Source of the DNA: Apteryx mantelli
Taxonomy: Eukaryota > Chordata > Aves > Apterygiformes > Apterygidae
NCBI RefSeq assembly: GCF_036417845.1
Contig: NC_089981.1
Location: forward strand, 947,501-1,011,500
Reading direction: 5' to 3'
Length of the DNA stretch: 64,000 nt
Below, piece after piece: positions 53,706 to 64,000 of the stretch (positions are counted from its first letter, which is position 1; each line of letters begins with the position of its first letter). Made by a program: the position numbers and the translations under genes. The notes under the pieces were generated by a model. The model ran no database searches. It was not told the origin of the DNA and saw only the letters and a list, made by a program, of their open reading frames with translations.

Positions 53706-54036
53706 ACCGCGCAGGGTTTGGGGGTCTCTCCCTGGGCAAGGCCATGGTGAAGGGATCCTTCTGCCCGCCCGGAGCCGGGCCACGGGGTTGTCCCTGTCCC
53801 TGCGGGTGGACCTTGCCCTCCCCTGCTCCTCCTGCCCCTCGCGTCTCCCGGCAGAGTTTGGACTCCGGCTGAAGGCTGCGCGGGGGATTCGTCGCGGCCG
53901 GGGCAGCAGAGCCAGCCGAAGAGGCTTTGCTCCGTGCCTGCCGCCGCGTCTCCCTGTCACCTTTGCAGCGTGGCCGAGCCGGAGGGGTCTGAGCCCGTCC
54001 TGCCGGAGCTGCTCCGCAAGAGCCCACGCCGCCCAC

Positions 54037-57000
54037 ATGGAGGTGAGCCCGGGAAGCTGCTGCGCTCTCCCGGGTGCAGCGCAGCAGCCTCCCTGTCGCC
54101 GCCGTGCCGCCGGACCAGGCCCAGGGGAACACGGGGGGGCCGGGGCTGAGGAAAGGCCCTGCCCGCGCTATGCAGCAGAGACCTTCCTCCTCACCCTGCC
54201 GGGTGCCGGTGCCAGAAGCCAAGCCTGGAGGAGCGGCACCACGGCCGGTGCGACGTGGCCCCATCCCGAAAAGGCATGGTTTCCACCCCGCTCCCTTCCC
54301 TGGCCTGGGTGGGGTGGGGTCCAGCACCACGAGGGCTGGGGGGGGGCCCCCTCCCGTCCCTACGTCCTGCAGCGCTCCGGCCGCCGTCACCCTGTGCCGC
54401 TCCCCGTGGCTGCCTCCTCTCTCTGCCGCGCAGGTCTCCAAGAAGCTGGTGAACTCGGTGGCCAGCTGTGCGGATGATGCCCTGGCAGGGCTGGTCGCCT
54501 GCAACCCTGGCATCCGGCTCCTGCAAGGACACCGCGTGGCCCTGCGAGCCGACCTGGAGGGCATCCGGGGCCGCGTGGCTCTGCTCTCCGGAGGGGGCTC
54601 TGGCCACGAGCCCGCGCATGCCGGTGAGCGGCCGTGGCGTTGCCCAGGAGCTCGTTTGCCTCTCGTCTTGTGTGCTCCTAAGCACCCCTCTGTCCCGCTC
54701 GCCAGGATACATCGGGAAGGGCATGCTGACCGGAGTGGTGGCCGGCGCTGTCTTCGCTTCCCCCGCCGTGGGCAGCATCCTGGCAGCCATCCGGGCGGTG
54801 ACGCGGGCTGGCGCAGGTTCGGCGGCGTGGTGGGGCGCGGGGTGCGGCGGGAGGGGACCCGCCACCGCAGCTTCACCTCCGCACCACCTCCCTCCCCAGC
54901 GGGGACCCTCTTGATCGTGAAGAACTACACCGGGGACCGGCTGAACTTCGGGCTGGCGCTGGAGCGGGCGCGGGCGGAGGGGGCCGCCGTGCAGATGGTG
55001 GTTGTGGGGGACGACAGCGCCTTCGCCGCCCCGAAGAAGGCCGGGCGCCGCGGGCTGTGCGGCACGGTGCTCGTACACAAGGCGAGTCGCCCCGCAGCGC
55101 CCCTCTTTCCCCAAACCCTGGCGCGGAGCCGCGTGCCGGCCCCTCCCGGGCACCGGAGAGCCGCAGCTGGCGGGCGGAGGCGCTGGGGTGCAGCCCAGGG
55201 CTGCGGGCTCCCGGCGGTGCCGCGAGCCCCCGTTGCATCCCTCGGGGGCTGCGGGTTCTCGAGGGAGGGTGCCGGGTGCGGTGCTCCGGTGGGTGCAGCG
55301 GCCGCGGCCCTTGCTCAGCGCTGCCCTTTTGCAGGTGGCCGGGGCCTTGGCCGAGGCGGGGGCGAGCTTGAACGAGATCGTGAAGACGGTGTCGGCAGCT
55401 GCCAAAGCCATGGGTACGTGCGTGGGACCCCGTCCCTCGGCCGTCGCTGGCTTCCCGAGCCCCGGGGCTGGTGCTCCTCAGAGCAGGACGCTAGTGCATC
55501 TGGGACCTGCCCTGTCCCCCGGCCCCATCCCGCCCCGGCTCCGCAAGGCTGGCAGCCTCTTCCCTCCCTCTCCCTCCTCAGTGGCGGTTTGCACATGAGA
55601 GACACCAGCTCGGGGTGGACTTCAGCCCGGCGCAGGGTTGCCCTGCACGCGCTCCACGTGCCTGGGGCAGGGCCGGCCCTGGCAGCCCTCCCGTGGCCCC
55701 TGCCCGGCTGTCCGTCTCCCGCCACCGCTCTGAGGAACCAGCGTGCTTAACCCCTTCCTTCTTCCCTCCCCGTGCAGGTACCCTGGGCCTCAGCCTGTCC
55801 CCATGCAGCGTCCCTGGATCCAAGCCCACCTTCCAGCTGGCTCACGATGAGATGGAGCTGGGCCTGGGTGAGGAGGTGCTGCTTGTCCCCTCCTGTGCCC
55901 GGGCCTGCGTGGCTCACGGCACGTCTCTCCGTGCCTGGCTGTTGGCCGTCACCCCCGTGGCCAGGGGCTGAGCGCCCCCGCGCCTGCATGCCTGGTGGCA
56001 CCCATGGCATCAGACAGTCTGGCCTTGGGGACACGGGGTGGGTGTCAGCTGGCCTGAGAGGTGGTGCCCGTGGGTACGGGACGGCTGCAGCCAGGCGCAG
56101 GGTGACGCTGCCCTGTCTTTGCAGGGATCCACGGCGAAGCGGGTGTGCGCAGGATGAAGGTAAGCGCGGTCCCATCACGCCTCCCCTCCCCTCGTGCTCC
56201 TCCACCCTCCGCTCACAGCCTCCTGCTCTCCCCAGGTGGTGTCGGCAGACGAGGCTGTGGAGACCATGCTGACACACATGACGGACCCTTCCAACGCCTC
56301 CCGCCTGCCCCTGAGCCCCGGTGAGTCCCCCTGGCCCTCCGACGGCCTGGCCCCCGCTCAGGCACGAGGCCTGGGGCTCACTGCGCTCCCTGCTTTCCAG
56401 GCAGCTCCGTGGTGCTGGTGGTGAACAACCTGGGCGGCCTGTCCTACTTGGAGCTGGGCATCGTGGCCGGTGCAGCCGTGCGCAGCCTGGGTGAGTGTTG
56501 CTGAGCAGGATGGAGACGGATGGGGGGGAAGCAGGGGGTCCCAGGGCACCGTTGCCTGGCTCTGCCCGACTTCTCTGCTCCCAGGGACCTCCCCCAGCCC
56601 GCTCACGGCCACCCTGTGCCCGCAGAGAGCCGAGGCGTCCACGTCGCCAGGGCCTTGGTGGGCTCCTTCATGACAGCGCTGGAGATGGCCGGTGTCTCCC
56701 TCACCCTCATGCTGGTGGACGAGGAGCTCCTGAGGCTGATCGGTGAGTGTCCACAGGCAGGGATGTGAGCGCAGGACAGGGACGTGTGGGCCAGGGCTCC
56801 TCCCAGGCACGGGGACAAGGGGGTGTCCCAGGAGGCCTGGTGGGCGTGCAGGACCAGTGCCTGGTTGCCAGCATGGGCAGCACTGCCAGGAGGAGGTGGC
56901 GAGGAGCCGGCAGGGTCCTGCAGAGCTGTCGCTCACCTCTTTCGCCCTTCGCTGCTCTAGATGCCAAGACCACGGCCATGGCTTGGCCCAACCTGGCTGC

Positions 57001-58774
57001 AGCACCTGCAATGAGCCGGAGAGAGGAGGTGCCAGCGCCAAAGGAGGAAGCGGAGACAGTGCAGCCTGCGACCGGCACGGGTATGGGCAGCCCTGCGACT
57101 GTCACCTTCCCGTGCCTTGGTATCACCACCTCTTCCTGGGGACGAGGGCAGGCAGGTTTCCTCGTGTTGCTGGGCACTGGGGTGGTGGGACGCAGAGGCA
57201 CAGGCTCACGTTTCCCTTCTGCAGGGACTGGCGGGCAGCGGGCACAGCTGGTCCTGGAGCGCGTGTGCAGCACCCTGCTCGCCCTGGAGGACGAGCTCAA
57301 TGAGCTGGACCGCGCTGCGGGCGACGGGGACTGTGGCCACACGCACGCCCGGGCCGCCCGAGGTGGGGTACCGACACCCGGCCCCGGCCCAGGGACGCGT
57401 GGGGAGAGGGTTCCCCCAGCCACCGCCTCCCAGGGAGCAGGGACACCCCCCAGGACATCCTTTCCCGGGGAGTAGGGACCCCCCTAGCTGTTCTCTTCAG
57501 CTGGGAAATGGGGGTCTCTCCCTGAACCGTCCCTTCCTGGGGGATGGGGTCCCAAGGTGTCCCTGCGCCCTGCCCTGCTCCCAGTGGCACTGCCCTCGGG
57601 GGTGACGGGGAATCCCTGGTTGCACCCAGGAGGGGCAGGGGTCCCCAACTGCCCCCGGGGGCAGTGAGGGATCCCTGGCTGTCCCTAGAGGAGTTGGGGG
57701 GGGGGGGCCTCCAGCTGCCCCGAGGGGTCTCAGCGCCAGCCACCTCCCCGCTGTGTCCCTGCAGCCATCCAGGAGTGGGTGCGTGCCCGGCCGCCACCGG
57801 CAGCCCCGGCGCAGCTCCTCTCCGCGCTGGCCGACCTGCTCCTGCAGGAGATGGGCGGCTCCTCGGGGGTGGTGAGTGAAGGGCCGCGCGGCGGGGGGAG
57901 AGCAGTGGGGCTGGGCCAGGCCTGTCGTCCCCGCGGGACCGGGGCCATCGGCCCTAGCCACCACGGGCACCGACGGGGCTGGCGTGCCCGCAGCTCTACG
58001 GGCTCTTCCTGACGGCAGCCGCCCAGCCCCTGCACCGCCGCGGCGACCTCCCGGCCTGGGCTGACGCCACGGACGCCGGCATCGAAGCCGTGCGGCGGTG
58101 AGCGGAGGGGGCGCGGGCCGTGGGCCCTCCGCGGGACTGCGCCCGCGCCCCTGCCCTGCCAACCGCTCTGCGCCCTGTGCAGGTACGGAGGAGCCGCTCC
58201 AGGCGACAGGACCATGGTGAGTGCTGCCATCGCCGGGCCCGCGGGGCGCGGAGTCACCCCCCGCCCCGAGCCGAGGAGGCCACCGGCCGGCCGGCCTGCC
58301 CGCGGCCCTGCTCCTCAGCCCTCCCCTCGTCTCCCAGCTGGACTCGCTGTGCGCCGCCGGCGAGGTCCTGCAAGGCCTGCGCGCCCCCGGAGCCAACCCG
58401 CTGCAGGTGCTGGGCGCCGCCGTGCAGGTACGGGGGTGCGGGGGGGGGGGGCCCAGAGCAGGGCAGCCCGAAGGCAGGCCCGGAGGCGGCAAGGGCAAGC
58501 GTAGGAATTGCTGTGCCAGGCTGCCGGGACGCACAGTATATCCAGGCTGGGAAACACCGGGTGCGGGAGCAGGAGCGGGGAGCCCGGGGTGTGTCCTGAG
58601 CGGGCCCCGTCTCCTTGGCAGAGCGCGGAGGCCGCGGCGGAGGCCACCAGGCACATGGAAGCTGGCGCCGGCAGAGCCAGTTACATCAGCTCGGCCCAGC
58701 TGCTGCAGCCGGACCCCGGGGCGGTGGCGGCGGCGGCCGTGCTGCGGGCCGTGCTGGAGGGGCTGCAAAGCTGA
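54037..58774 (+). CDS. TKFC: Triokinase / FMN cyclase (dihydroxyacetone kinase)
   Basis: Cytosolic kinase for dihydroxyacetone and glyceraldehyde (fructose use) that also makes cyclic FMN from FAD. Seventeen coding exons join to 576 residues (human, from memory, 575): 54037-54042, 54434-54623, 54706-54816, 54900-55081, 55335-55413, 55778-55867, 56125-56159, 56236-56320, 56401-56490, 56626-56742, 56961-57080, 57225-57362, 57765-57871, 57994-58097, 58183-58216, 58338-58427 and 58622-58774. The N-terminal DhaK domain has [14 protein letters not shown] and the substrate-binding His222 in IHGEAGVRR. The C-terminal DhaL domain has the metal/ATP motif [16 protein letters not shown] and ends [15 protein letters not shown]. 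The first coding exon holds only ATG GAG before the splice. Intron 4 starts with GC (AAG then GCGAGT) and ends AG; the others are GT-AG. A poly(A) signal follows the stop. Confidence 0.97.
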
Positions 58775-58873
58775 GAGGCGGCCGATCCCCCCCCCCCCCG
58801 CCCCGGCAGCCCCTCCTGTGCCCCCCGGCTCTGGGGGTGGCGGGAGATCAGACAGCGCTCCCCGCGCATCCCC

Positions 58874-58879
58874 AATAAA
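58874..58879 (+). terminator. TKFC: Poly(A) signal of TKFC
   Basis: AATAAA lies 100 bases after the TKFC stop. Roughly 750 bases separate it from the facing poly(A) signal of CYB561A3, so the two genes converge. Confidence 0.9.
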
Positions 58880-59629
58880 CCCTTCGTGGTCCCCCTAACC
58901 TGGCCCAGAGCATCTGTCCCCACGAGGAGGGGGACGGGACCAGGGGGTGCAGTCGGCTCCGCGCTCCGGCATGAGCGTGACTGCTGGGGAGAGGAAGGAA
59001 GCTGCCGGGCCATCCACGAGCCCTCGCGAACGGTCCCTGGCTGGGTGCTGCGAGAGGAAACCACAGGGCTCACACGGCTCCAGGCACGAGGCCTGGAGGA
59101 GGTTCCGAAAAAGGCCAAAACGGGAACTGGGGCGGGGGCAGAGCCCGGAAGCGTTGGCTTATGCCAGCGCCTGCCCTGGGCCGATCTGTGCTGGTCCCAC
59201 GGCACCGGGGGGGGGGGGGGGGGGGGGGGGGAGCCACATGGAGGGGCCACGCTGGGCACAGGGGCCTGGGGGAGGCACAGGGCTGTGGCCTGCTTGAGCC
59301 CCGGCTGCCGGGGGAGCTCCAGCTACCGGCAGCAGAGGGGAGGGCCTGTACGAGCACGGGGGGCAGCGCAGAGAAAGCCAACCCCCCCCCCCACCACCCC
59401 CACCGGAGGGGACACGTCTGCTGGGGAACACGGCACCCAGCTCGGCTAGAGATGCCTCAGCTCTGCCCCGGTTCCCCACCTGCCTCCCCCCGGCCAGGCC
59501 CGGGCACCGGCCCCAGTGGCGGTGCAGCACCAGGAGCCGCTCTCCGGGCACCCATCGCTCCCGCCCTCGCTCCCGCGGCCCCGGTGGCGCCAAAGGAGGC
59601 GACGGCAGGTGCGTTGCAAAAGCCAGTGG
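58880..59629. other. Spacer between convergent TKFC and CYB561A3
   Basis: GC-rich non-coding DNA. It includes an uninterrupted run of 25 G at 59207-59231, a likely G-quadruplex and a probable assembly or sequencing weak point. No exon is seen. Confidence 0.6.
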
Positions 59630-59635
59630 TTTATT
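59630..59635 (-). terminator. CYB561A3: Poly(A) signal of CYB561A3
   Basis: TTTATT on the plus strand is AATAAA on the minus strand, giving a 3' UTR of about 750 bases after the stop at 60391. Confidence 0.75.
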
Positions 59636-60390
59636 ACCCTTCCGCCGTGACGTTCAGGGACTGCTCCCACCACCCGGCCCCGCGGGGCAGATGGGGAAGG
59701 GGCAAGGAGCCGCTGGCCGGGGAGACGCGAGCAGCCCGACAAGGCACGGCGCGAGAGCCGTGGCAGCGGGCCGGGACCTGCTCCTCTCCATCCCCGGGCT
59801 GAGCAAACGCGTACGGGGCAGCCGGACGGCTCCGGGCCCAGGGGCGCCCACGCGGTGCTGCGTGTGACGGGAACGCTCCGCTGGTGGCGCCCGACGTGAC
59901 ATGGCCCCGACAGGTCCGGCCCTGCACACAGGGCCCAGACCGGGCTCCGTGGGCCGGCTCGGGGGCAGCCATCCCGGCGCGGGCCAAGGCCCAGGCTCCG
60001 GGGCCGGCCGGGCCCCGCAGGAGCCGGCTCGGCGTGCTGGGCGACGATGAGGACGGGGCGGCAGGAATGCTCGCGCTGCACGTGGCTCTGTCCCCGTCGC
60101 GACGCCCCTCGCCCCGCGCGGCCCAGCAGCCATCGCCGAGGCAGGCAAGGGGCCGAGGCCCCGGGGGAGGCAAAGGCCGCGGCCCGGGCCTGGGTCCGTC
60201 CCGCTGGCACAGCCTGCCCTCTGCAGGGACGACGTCTCTGCCGCGAGGGAGCCACCCCCCATCCTCCCGCGGGCACCGGGAGCTCCTGGCGAGGGGAAGG
60301 CAGCGGATCGAGAGCATGGCGAGCAGAGCAGCGAAGGCATCGGAGAGCTCAGGGCCGGCGGTCCCAGGAGCGCGGGGTGCTGCGGAGGCG

Positions 60391-62123
60391 TCAGCGCTCG
60401 GCGCTGAGCAGGGGCTGCGGGAAGAGCGGCCGTGAGCCCGGCACCCCTGCCCACCCTGGCAGGACCCCCCCCGTCCCACCCCGCCCCCGGGGGACCCGCC
60501 TGCCGGAGCTGCGATGGGACACGCGTCCCGGAGCTCGGCTCTCCAAAGCCGCCCCGCGCCCCGTGCCGTGCGGCGCCCCGCATCCAACCCGTGCCCCGCC
60601 GCAGCCCCGGCCGGCGGCGCCGCAGAGGTGGTACCTGGCGCGTGTCCACCGAGTCGGCCTCCGGGCGCTTCCAGTCGGGCCTGGCCAGGGCCCACAGCAC
60701 CAGCACCCCAAAGAGCAAGATCAGGAGGCCCAGCGTGTTGGCGAAGACGGCCTCAGGGGGCAGACGGGCGTACGCCGTTGTCCCGTTTTTCCTTTGGAAG
60801 AGAAGGGCAACGCTCACCTCGCCCAGGGCAGCCCAGCCCTGCCACACGCCACCCTCGGCTGCGACGTGGCGGCTTCTCGTGCCGTGACGGGAACGACCCC
60901 GCTGTCCTGATGGCCGGTAACGCTGCTCCGGGGCCTCCCTGTGCCCATCTGTCCCCCGGCCCGTGCTGAACACCCGGCCTCCTCCAGGTGCCCCTGCAGG
61001 GAGGGAGCAGCCAGCAGCAGGTGCCTAGGGAGGCGGGTGGGTGTACGCGGCAGCCCCGGGGCAGCCCAGGCCAGAGGTGGTGGCCAGGGGTTTAAGACCT
61101 ACCAGGAGCCTTCCTGGAGGTGTTCAGCCTCCACCTAAGCCCACAGAAACCACCATCCACCCTGGCGTCCTGCAGCAGGGAGTCCTGCAGGTTAACCCCA
61201 TGCTAAGGGGGAAACCGCTTCCGTTAGTCTGCCCCTGCCGCCGCCTAGTGTCACTCGGTGCCGCTTCTGCTGGCACCGAGAGATGACGAAGGGCCCGATC
61301 CCCTCTTGGCCTCTGCTCCTGCAAGGCCTTTCCCCTAGCCTGGTCCGGAGGGCCCCGCACGCCCCCCCCCCCCCCCCCACCGGCCACATCCCAGGCGGTG
61401 ACACTCACAGGCTGAAGAAGAGCTTCTCGTTGATGCCCGACACGCACGAAGCCACGGCCAGCATGAGGATGGTGGAGCCGAAGAAAACGTGGACGGGCTT
61501 GTAGAGGGCGCGGAGCCAGGCGGGCGCCCAGGGCAGCAGGAAGGAGGCGAAGCCGGCGAGCCACTGCAGGGACGGGAGGCCAGGGCTCAGAGCAGGCAGT
61601 GCGGGGGCCGGGGCACGGCGCGGCGCGGCGCGGCAGGGCCGGCGCGGCACTCACCTGGCAGGAGAAGAGCAGCACGGTGGCCAGCCCCAGCCAGCTGTGA
61701 AGCGAGTACATGTTGGGCGTGCCGCGGGCATCGTGGAAGCTGAAGACGGCCACCAGCCCCGGGACGGCGAGGCAGAAGGCCGCCAGGGCCAGGGCGCCGT
61801 GCAGCACCTTCCAGGGGAGCTTGGGGCCGCGCCAGGAGAAGGGCAGGCGGTACACCAGGGCCGCTGCGGGGGCCGGAGGTCAGACGGGGCCGAGGGGTGC
61901 CACGGCCCGGCCCTGCCCTGCCCGCGCCACCCCGCTCACCTGCGCCGTACAGCACCACCAGGCCCGTCACCATCAGCACCGGGTGCCAGTTAAACATCCG
62001 GGCGCTGCCATCCCAGGCGAAGCCGCCGCGCCACTGCTGGCACCAGGCGCTCACGAAGGCCACGCACGCGACGCCCAGGCCGCCAAGCAGGGCGCAGAAG
62101 GGCAGGAAGGGCAGCTCCAGCAT
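60391..62123 (-). CDS. CYB561A3: Cytochrome b561 family member A3 (lysosomal)
   Basis: Six-helix di-heme membrane protein that passes electrons from cytosolic ascorbate to lumenal ferric iron in lysosomes and late endosomes. Five coding exons join to 242 residues, the human length: 61940-62123, 61655-61863, 61409-61563, 60635-60791 and 60391-60414. The four heme-ligand histidines are visible: His47 (FNWHPVLM), His83 (KVLHGAL), His117 (YSLHSWLG) and His156 (KPVHVFFG). GINEKLFFSL follows the fifth helix. The last exon codes only PLLSAER and stop; it carries the dileucine that probably serves as the lysosomal sorting signal. All introns are GT-AG. An acceptor just before the ATG (exon starts at 62125) indicates an intron in the 5' UTR reaching towards about 63.5 kb. 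Intron 3 has a run of 17 C at 61362-61378. Confidence 0.96.
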
Positions 62124-62125
62124 CC

Positions 62126-63500
62126 CTGCTCCGGAGGGACAGCGCCTGGGGAGAGCGAGGTGCCCGCTGAGCCTCTGCCGGGGCTGTGCACCCACGCCGG
62201 CGCTCTCCTGCCGACAGGCACCCACCGGGGAGGAGCCAGCCTGAAAGGGGAACTGGCCGCTTGAGCGCCGTTCCCAGAAGGGAGGCCGCAAGGAAGGGGC
62301 GGCCGCCAGCCCCACCGCTGACCAGGCCGGGGGACGATGCCCGGGACCCAGGGCCGTTCGGCAGGGGACGCACGCGGAGTGACACACAGCCACGTGCCCC
62401 CGGCAGTGCTCTGTCGTGCTGCACTGGTGCGCAGCCCAGCGGCCAGGGCCTCGCCGGGGCGGTGGGGGGATTTGGGTCCTGTCCCTGCTCCCCCAAACCC
62501 CCAGGTCTGTACCCCCAGCACCCACCTCCACTCTGCCAGCCCCACACATCTGCACCCCACTTCCGACACCGGGGCGGCGGGCTCACGCAGTCCCAACCTG
62601 CTCCCCATCTCCCCCTGCCCCTCCTCCTGCCATGCCAGCCCTCACCCCACCTGCTCCGCCAGGGTCGGGGGCCCTGCCAGCCCCGCCGGTGTCACCCACG
62701 GAGCCCCACAGCCCTGCCTTGGGGTGCGGGGAGAGGCTGGCAGGGCCCCTGCCCTCGGGGCGCTTCTCTCACCCACAGGGGCCGCGCAGGGTGAGCGGGC
62801 GACTGACAGGGACGGGGCCCTTGCCCATTTGCATAGCGTTTTGCATCTGCCTCCACAAATAGAGAGTTCTGCCCCGTGCCGGCGTGGGGGGCAGCCCCGT
62901 CCCTAGCAGGGTGGATGCTCACATGCGCTGCGACAGGCCTGCCCGGGCGGCCCCCGCCGGCTCTGCCCGCCCCGGGGGAGCACGAGGCTCCGCGTGGCCG
63001 GGCAGCGCGCTGGCAGCGGGCGTCACCGCCCGCCCGCAGCGCCCACGCAGCGCCCACGCAGCACGGGGGATCACGAGCTGGGCCACGCGCTGCCGCCGAG
63101 GCCTCGCAGAGCTCCCGGCGGCGCTGCTCGCGACACCCGAGCAACGCGCCAGGCGGGCCAGGCTCACGCCAAGGGGAAGGAGCTGGACGCCGCCGGGGCT
63201 CCCGGCGTCACCAAGAGCCAAGCGGGGAAGCAGCGCCCGGAGCAGCCCCCGCTGCTGCAGGGAGAGCGGCGCCTCGCACCTCCGCCCTCTCCGCCACCAC
63301 CGGGGCGCCGCGCACGCGCAACGGGGGGACGACAAGGGCCACGTCCTCAAAACCGCCGGGCCAGCGCCACGGCGCCCGGCGCCACGGCTCCCCCCACACG
63401 CAGGAACAGGGCGCCCGGCCCCACGGCTGCCCCCCGAGCCCGCGACGGGGCCGCGGCGGCCTCGGGCCCGCGCCCGCGCCCGGCTGGGCCTGCGCCGCGG
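62126..63500 (-). other. CYB561A3: Probable 5' UTR intron of CYB561A3
   Basis: A good acceptor (GGAGCAG before GGATG, minus strand) lies immediately upstream of the CYB561A3 ATG, and the CpG promoter lies about 1.4 kb away. The interval between is therefore best read as a 5' UTR intron, possibly with a further non-coding exon. No coding exon was recognised within it. Confidence 0.5.
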
Positions 63501-63800
63501 CCCCGTACCTCCGGCCGGCGCGGGGCATGCCGGGCCTTCGCGGCCGCTCTAGCCGGTCGTCTCGGTGCCGCCCCGGGCCCACCGCCCGCCGCCCCCCCCC
63601 GCCACAGAGCGCGTGGCAAACCGCGGCTAGAGCGGTGCCCGCGCGCTTCCTCTGCCCCTTCACTTCCGCCGTCGCCTCAGTGGCTGGGCCGTTTCCATGG
63701 AGATGGAAGATGGCGGCCGCAGGTGGGCGCGCCGCCGCTCGCAGGGGCCCCGGCGGGGACGGGGGACACGGGGATGGCGGCACCACCGGCACCGGCAGCC
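63500..63800. promoter_or_regulatory. Bidirectional CYB561A3/TMEM138 promoter
   Basis: The CpG-dense right edge is the expected head-to-head promoter of CYB561A3 and TMEM138, judged by mammalian synteny. Visible motifs are an ETS site on the minus strand (CACTTCCG, 63661-63668), an RFX/X-box-like GTTTCCATGGAGAT (63691-63704) and a perfect YY1 element AAGATGGCGGC (63707-63717). A splice donor (GCAG before GTGGGC, 63723) follows, which could close a non-coding first exon of TMEM138. No TMEM138 coding sequence is in the window, so its presence is inferred. Confidence 0.5.
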
Positions 63801-64000
63801 CGGGGGACAGGGGGTACTGCGGCCTACCTCGGCCCGGCGAGCAGGGGCCGGGGAGAGCCGTGGGGAGCGGGCCTGGGGGCAGGAGGCCCGGGGGCGCTGC
63901 GGCCTGCTTAGGCGCTGGGGGGGGGGAGGTGGGCGAGGGGCCGCCGGGGGAGCCCGGGGCTTGGGGAGCCCTGGGGAGGGGGGGGTAACGGCTGCGTGGC

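Overview
The window looks like vertebrate nuclear DNA, most likely avian (a bird microchromosome or microchromosome-like segment). The reasons are spliced genes with compact introns, very high GC with long G and C runs in the right-hand two thirds, CpG-rich shared promoters, and vertebrate-type proteins. The gene order pepsinogen - VWCE - DDB1 - TKFC - CYB561A3 - (TMEM138) matches the human 11q12.2 block as I remember it. The exact species cannot be read from the sequence.

Layout. Positions 1-22170 hold a plus-strand pepsinogen (aspartic protease) array. It has four loci in different states: an old 5'-less pseudogene (2745-5566), a young nearly complete pseudogene (12811-15902), a two-exon remnant (16872-17321) and one intact nine-exon gene of 384 codons (19039-22143). 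VWCE (22763-29728, minus) meets the intact pepsinogen gene tail to tail. It has 20 coding exons that sum in frame to 850 residues: signal peptide, EGF-like repeats, a proline-rich linker and six VWFC modules. DDB1 (34762-52808, minus) has 27 coding exons that sum to exactly 1140 residues. TKFC (54037-58774, plus) has 17 coding exons and 576 residues, and starts head to head with DDB1. CYB561A3 (60391-62123, minus) has 5 coding exons and 242 residues. The right edge (about 63.5-63.8 kb) is a CpG-rich shared promoter from which TMEM138 is expected to leave on the plus strand.

The genes are not one pathway. The pepsinogens are secreted stomach proteases, VWCE is a secreted matrix/BMP-type protein, DDB1 is the adaptor of CUL4 ubiquitin ligases, TKFC is a dihydroxyacetone/triose kinase and FMN cyclase, and CYB561A3 is a lysosomal ferric reductase. 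They sit together by ancient synteny.

The most notable signals are a textbook AT-AC (U12-type) intron in DDB1 (35157-35701, minus), a GC-AG intron in TKFC (55082-55334), the graded decay of the pepsinogen array, two minisatellites in the first introns flanking the DDB1/TKFC promoter, and clustered GATA/HNF4-like motifs upstream of the only intact pepsinogen. I saw no CRISPR, no bacterial-type system, no tRNA or rRNA gene and no recognisable retrovirus or LINE.
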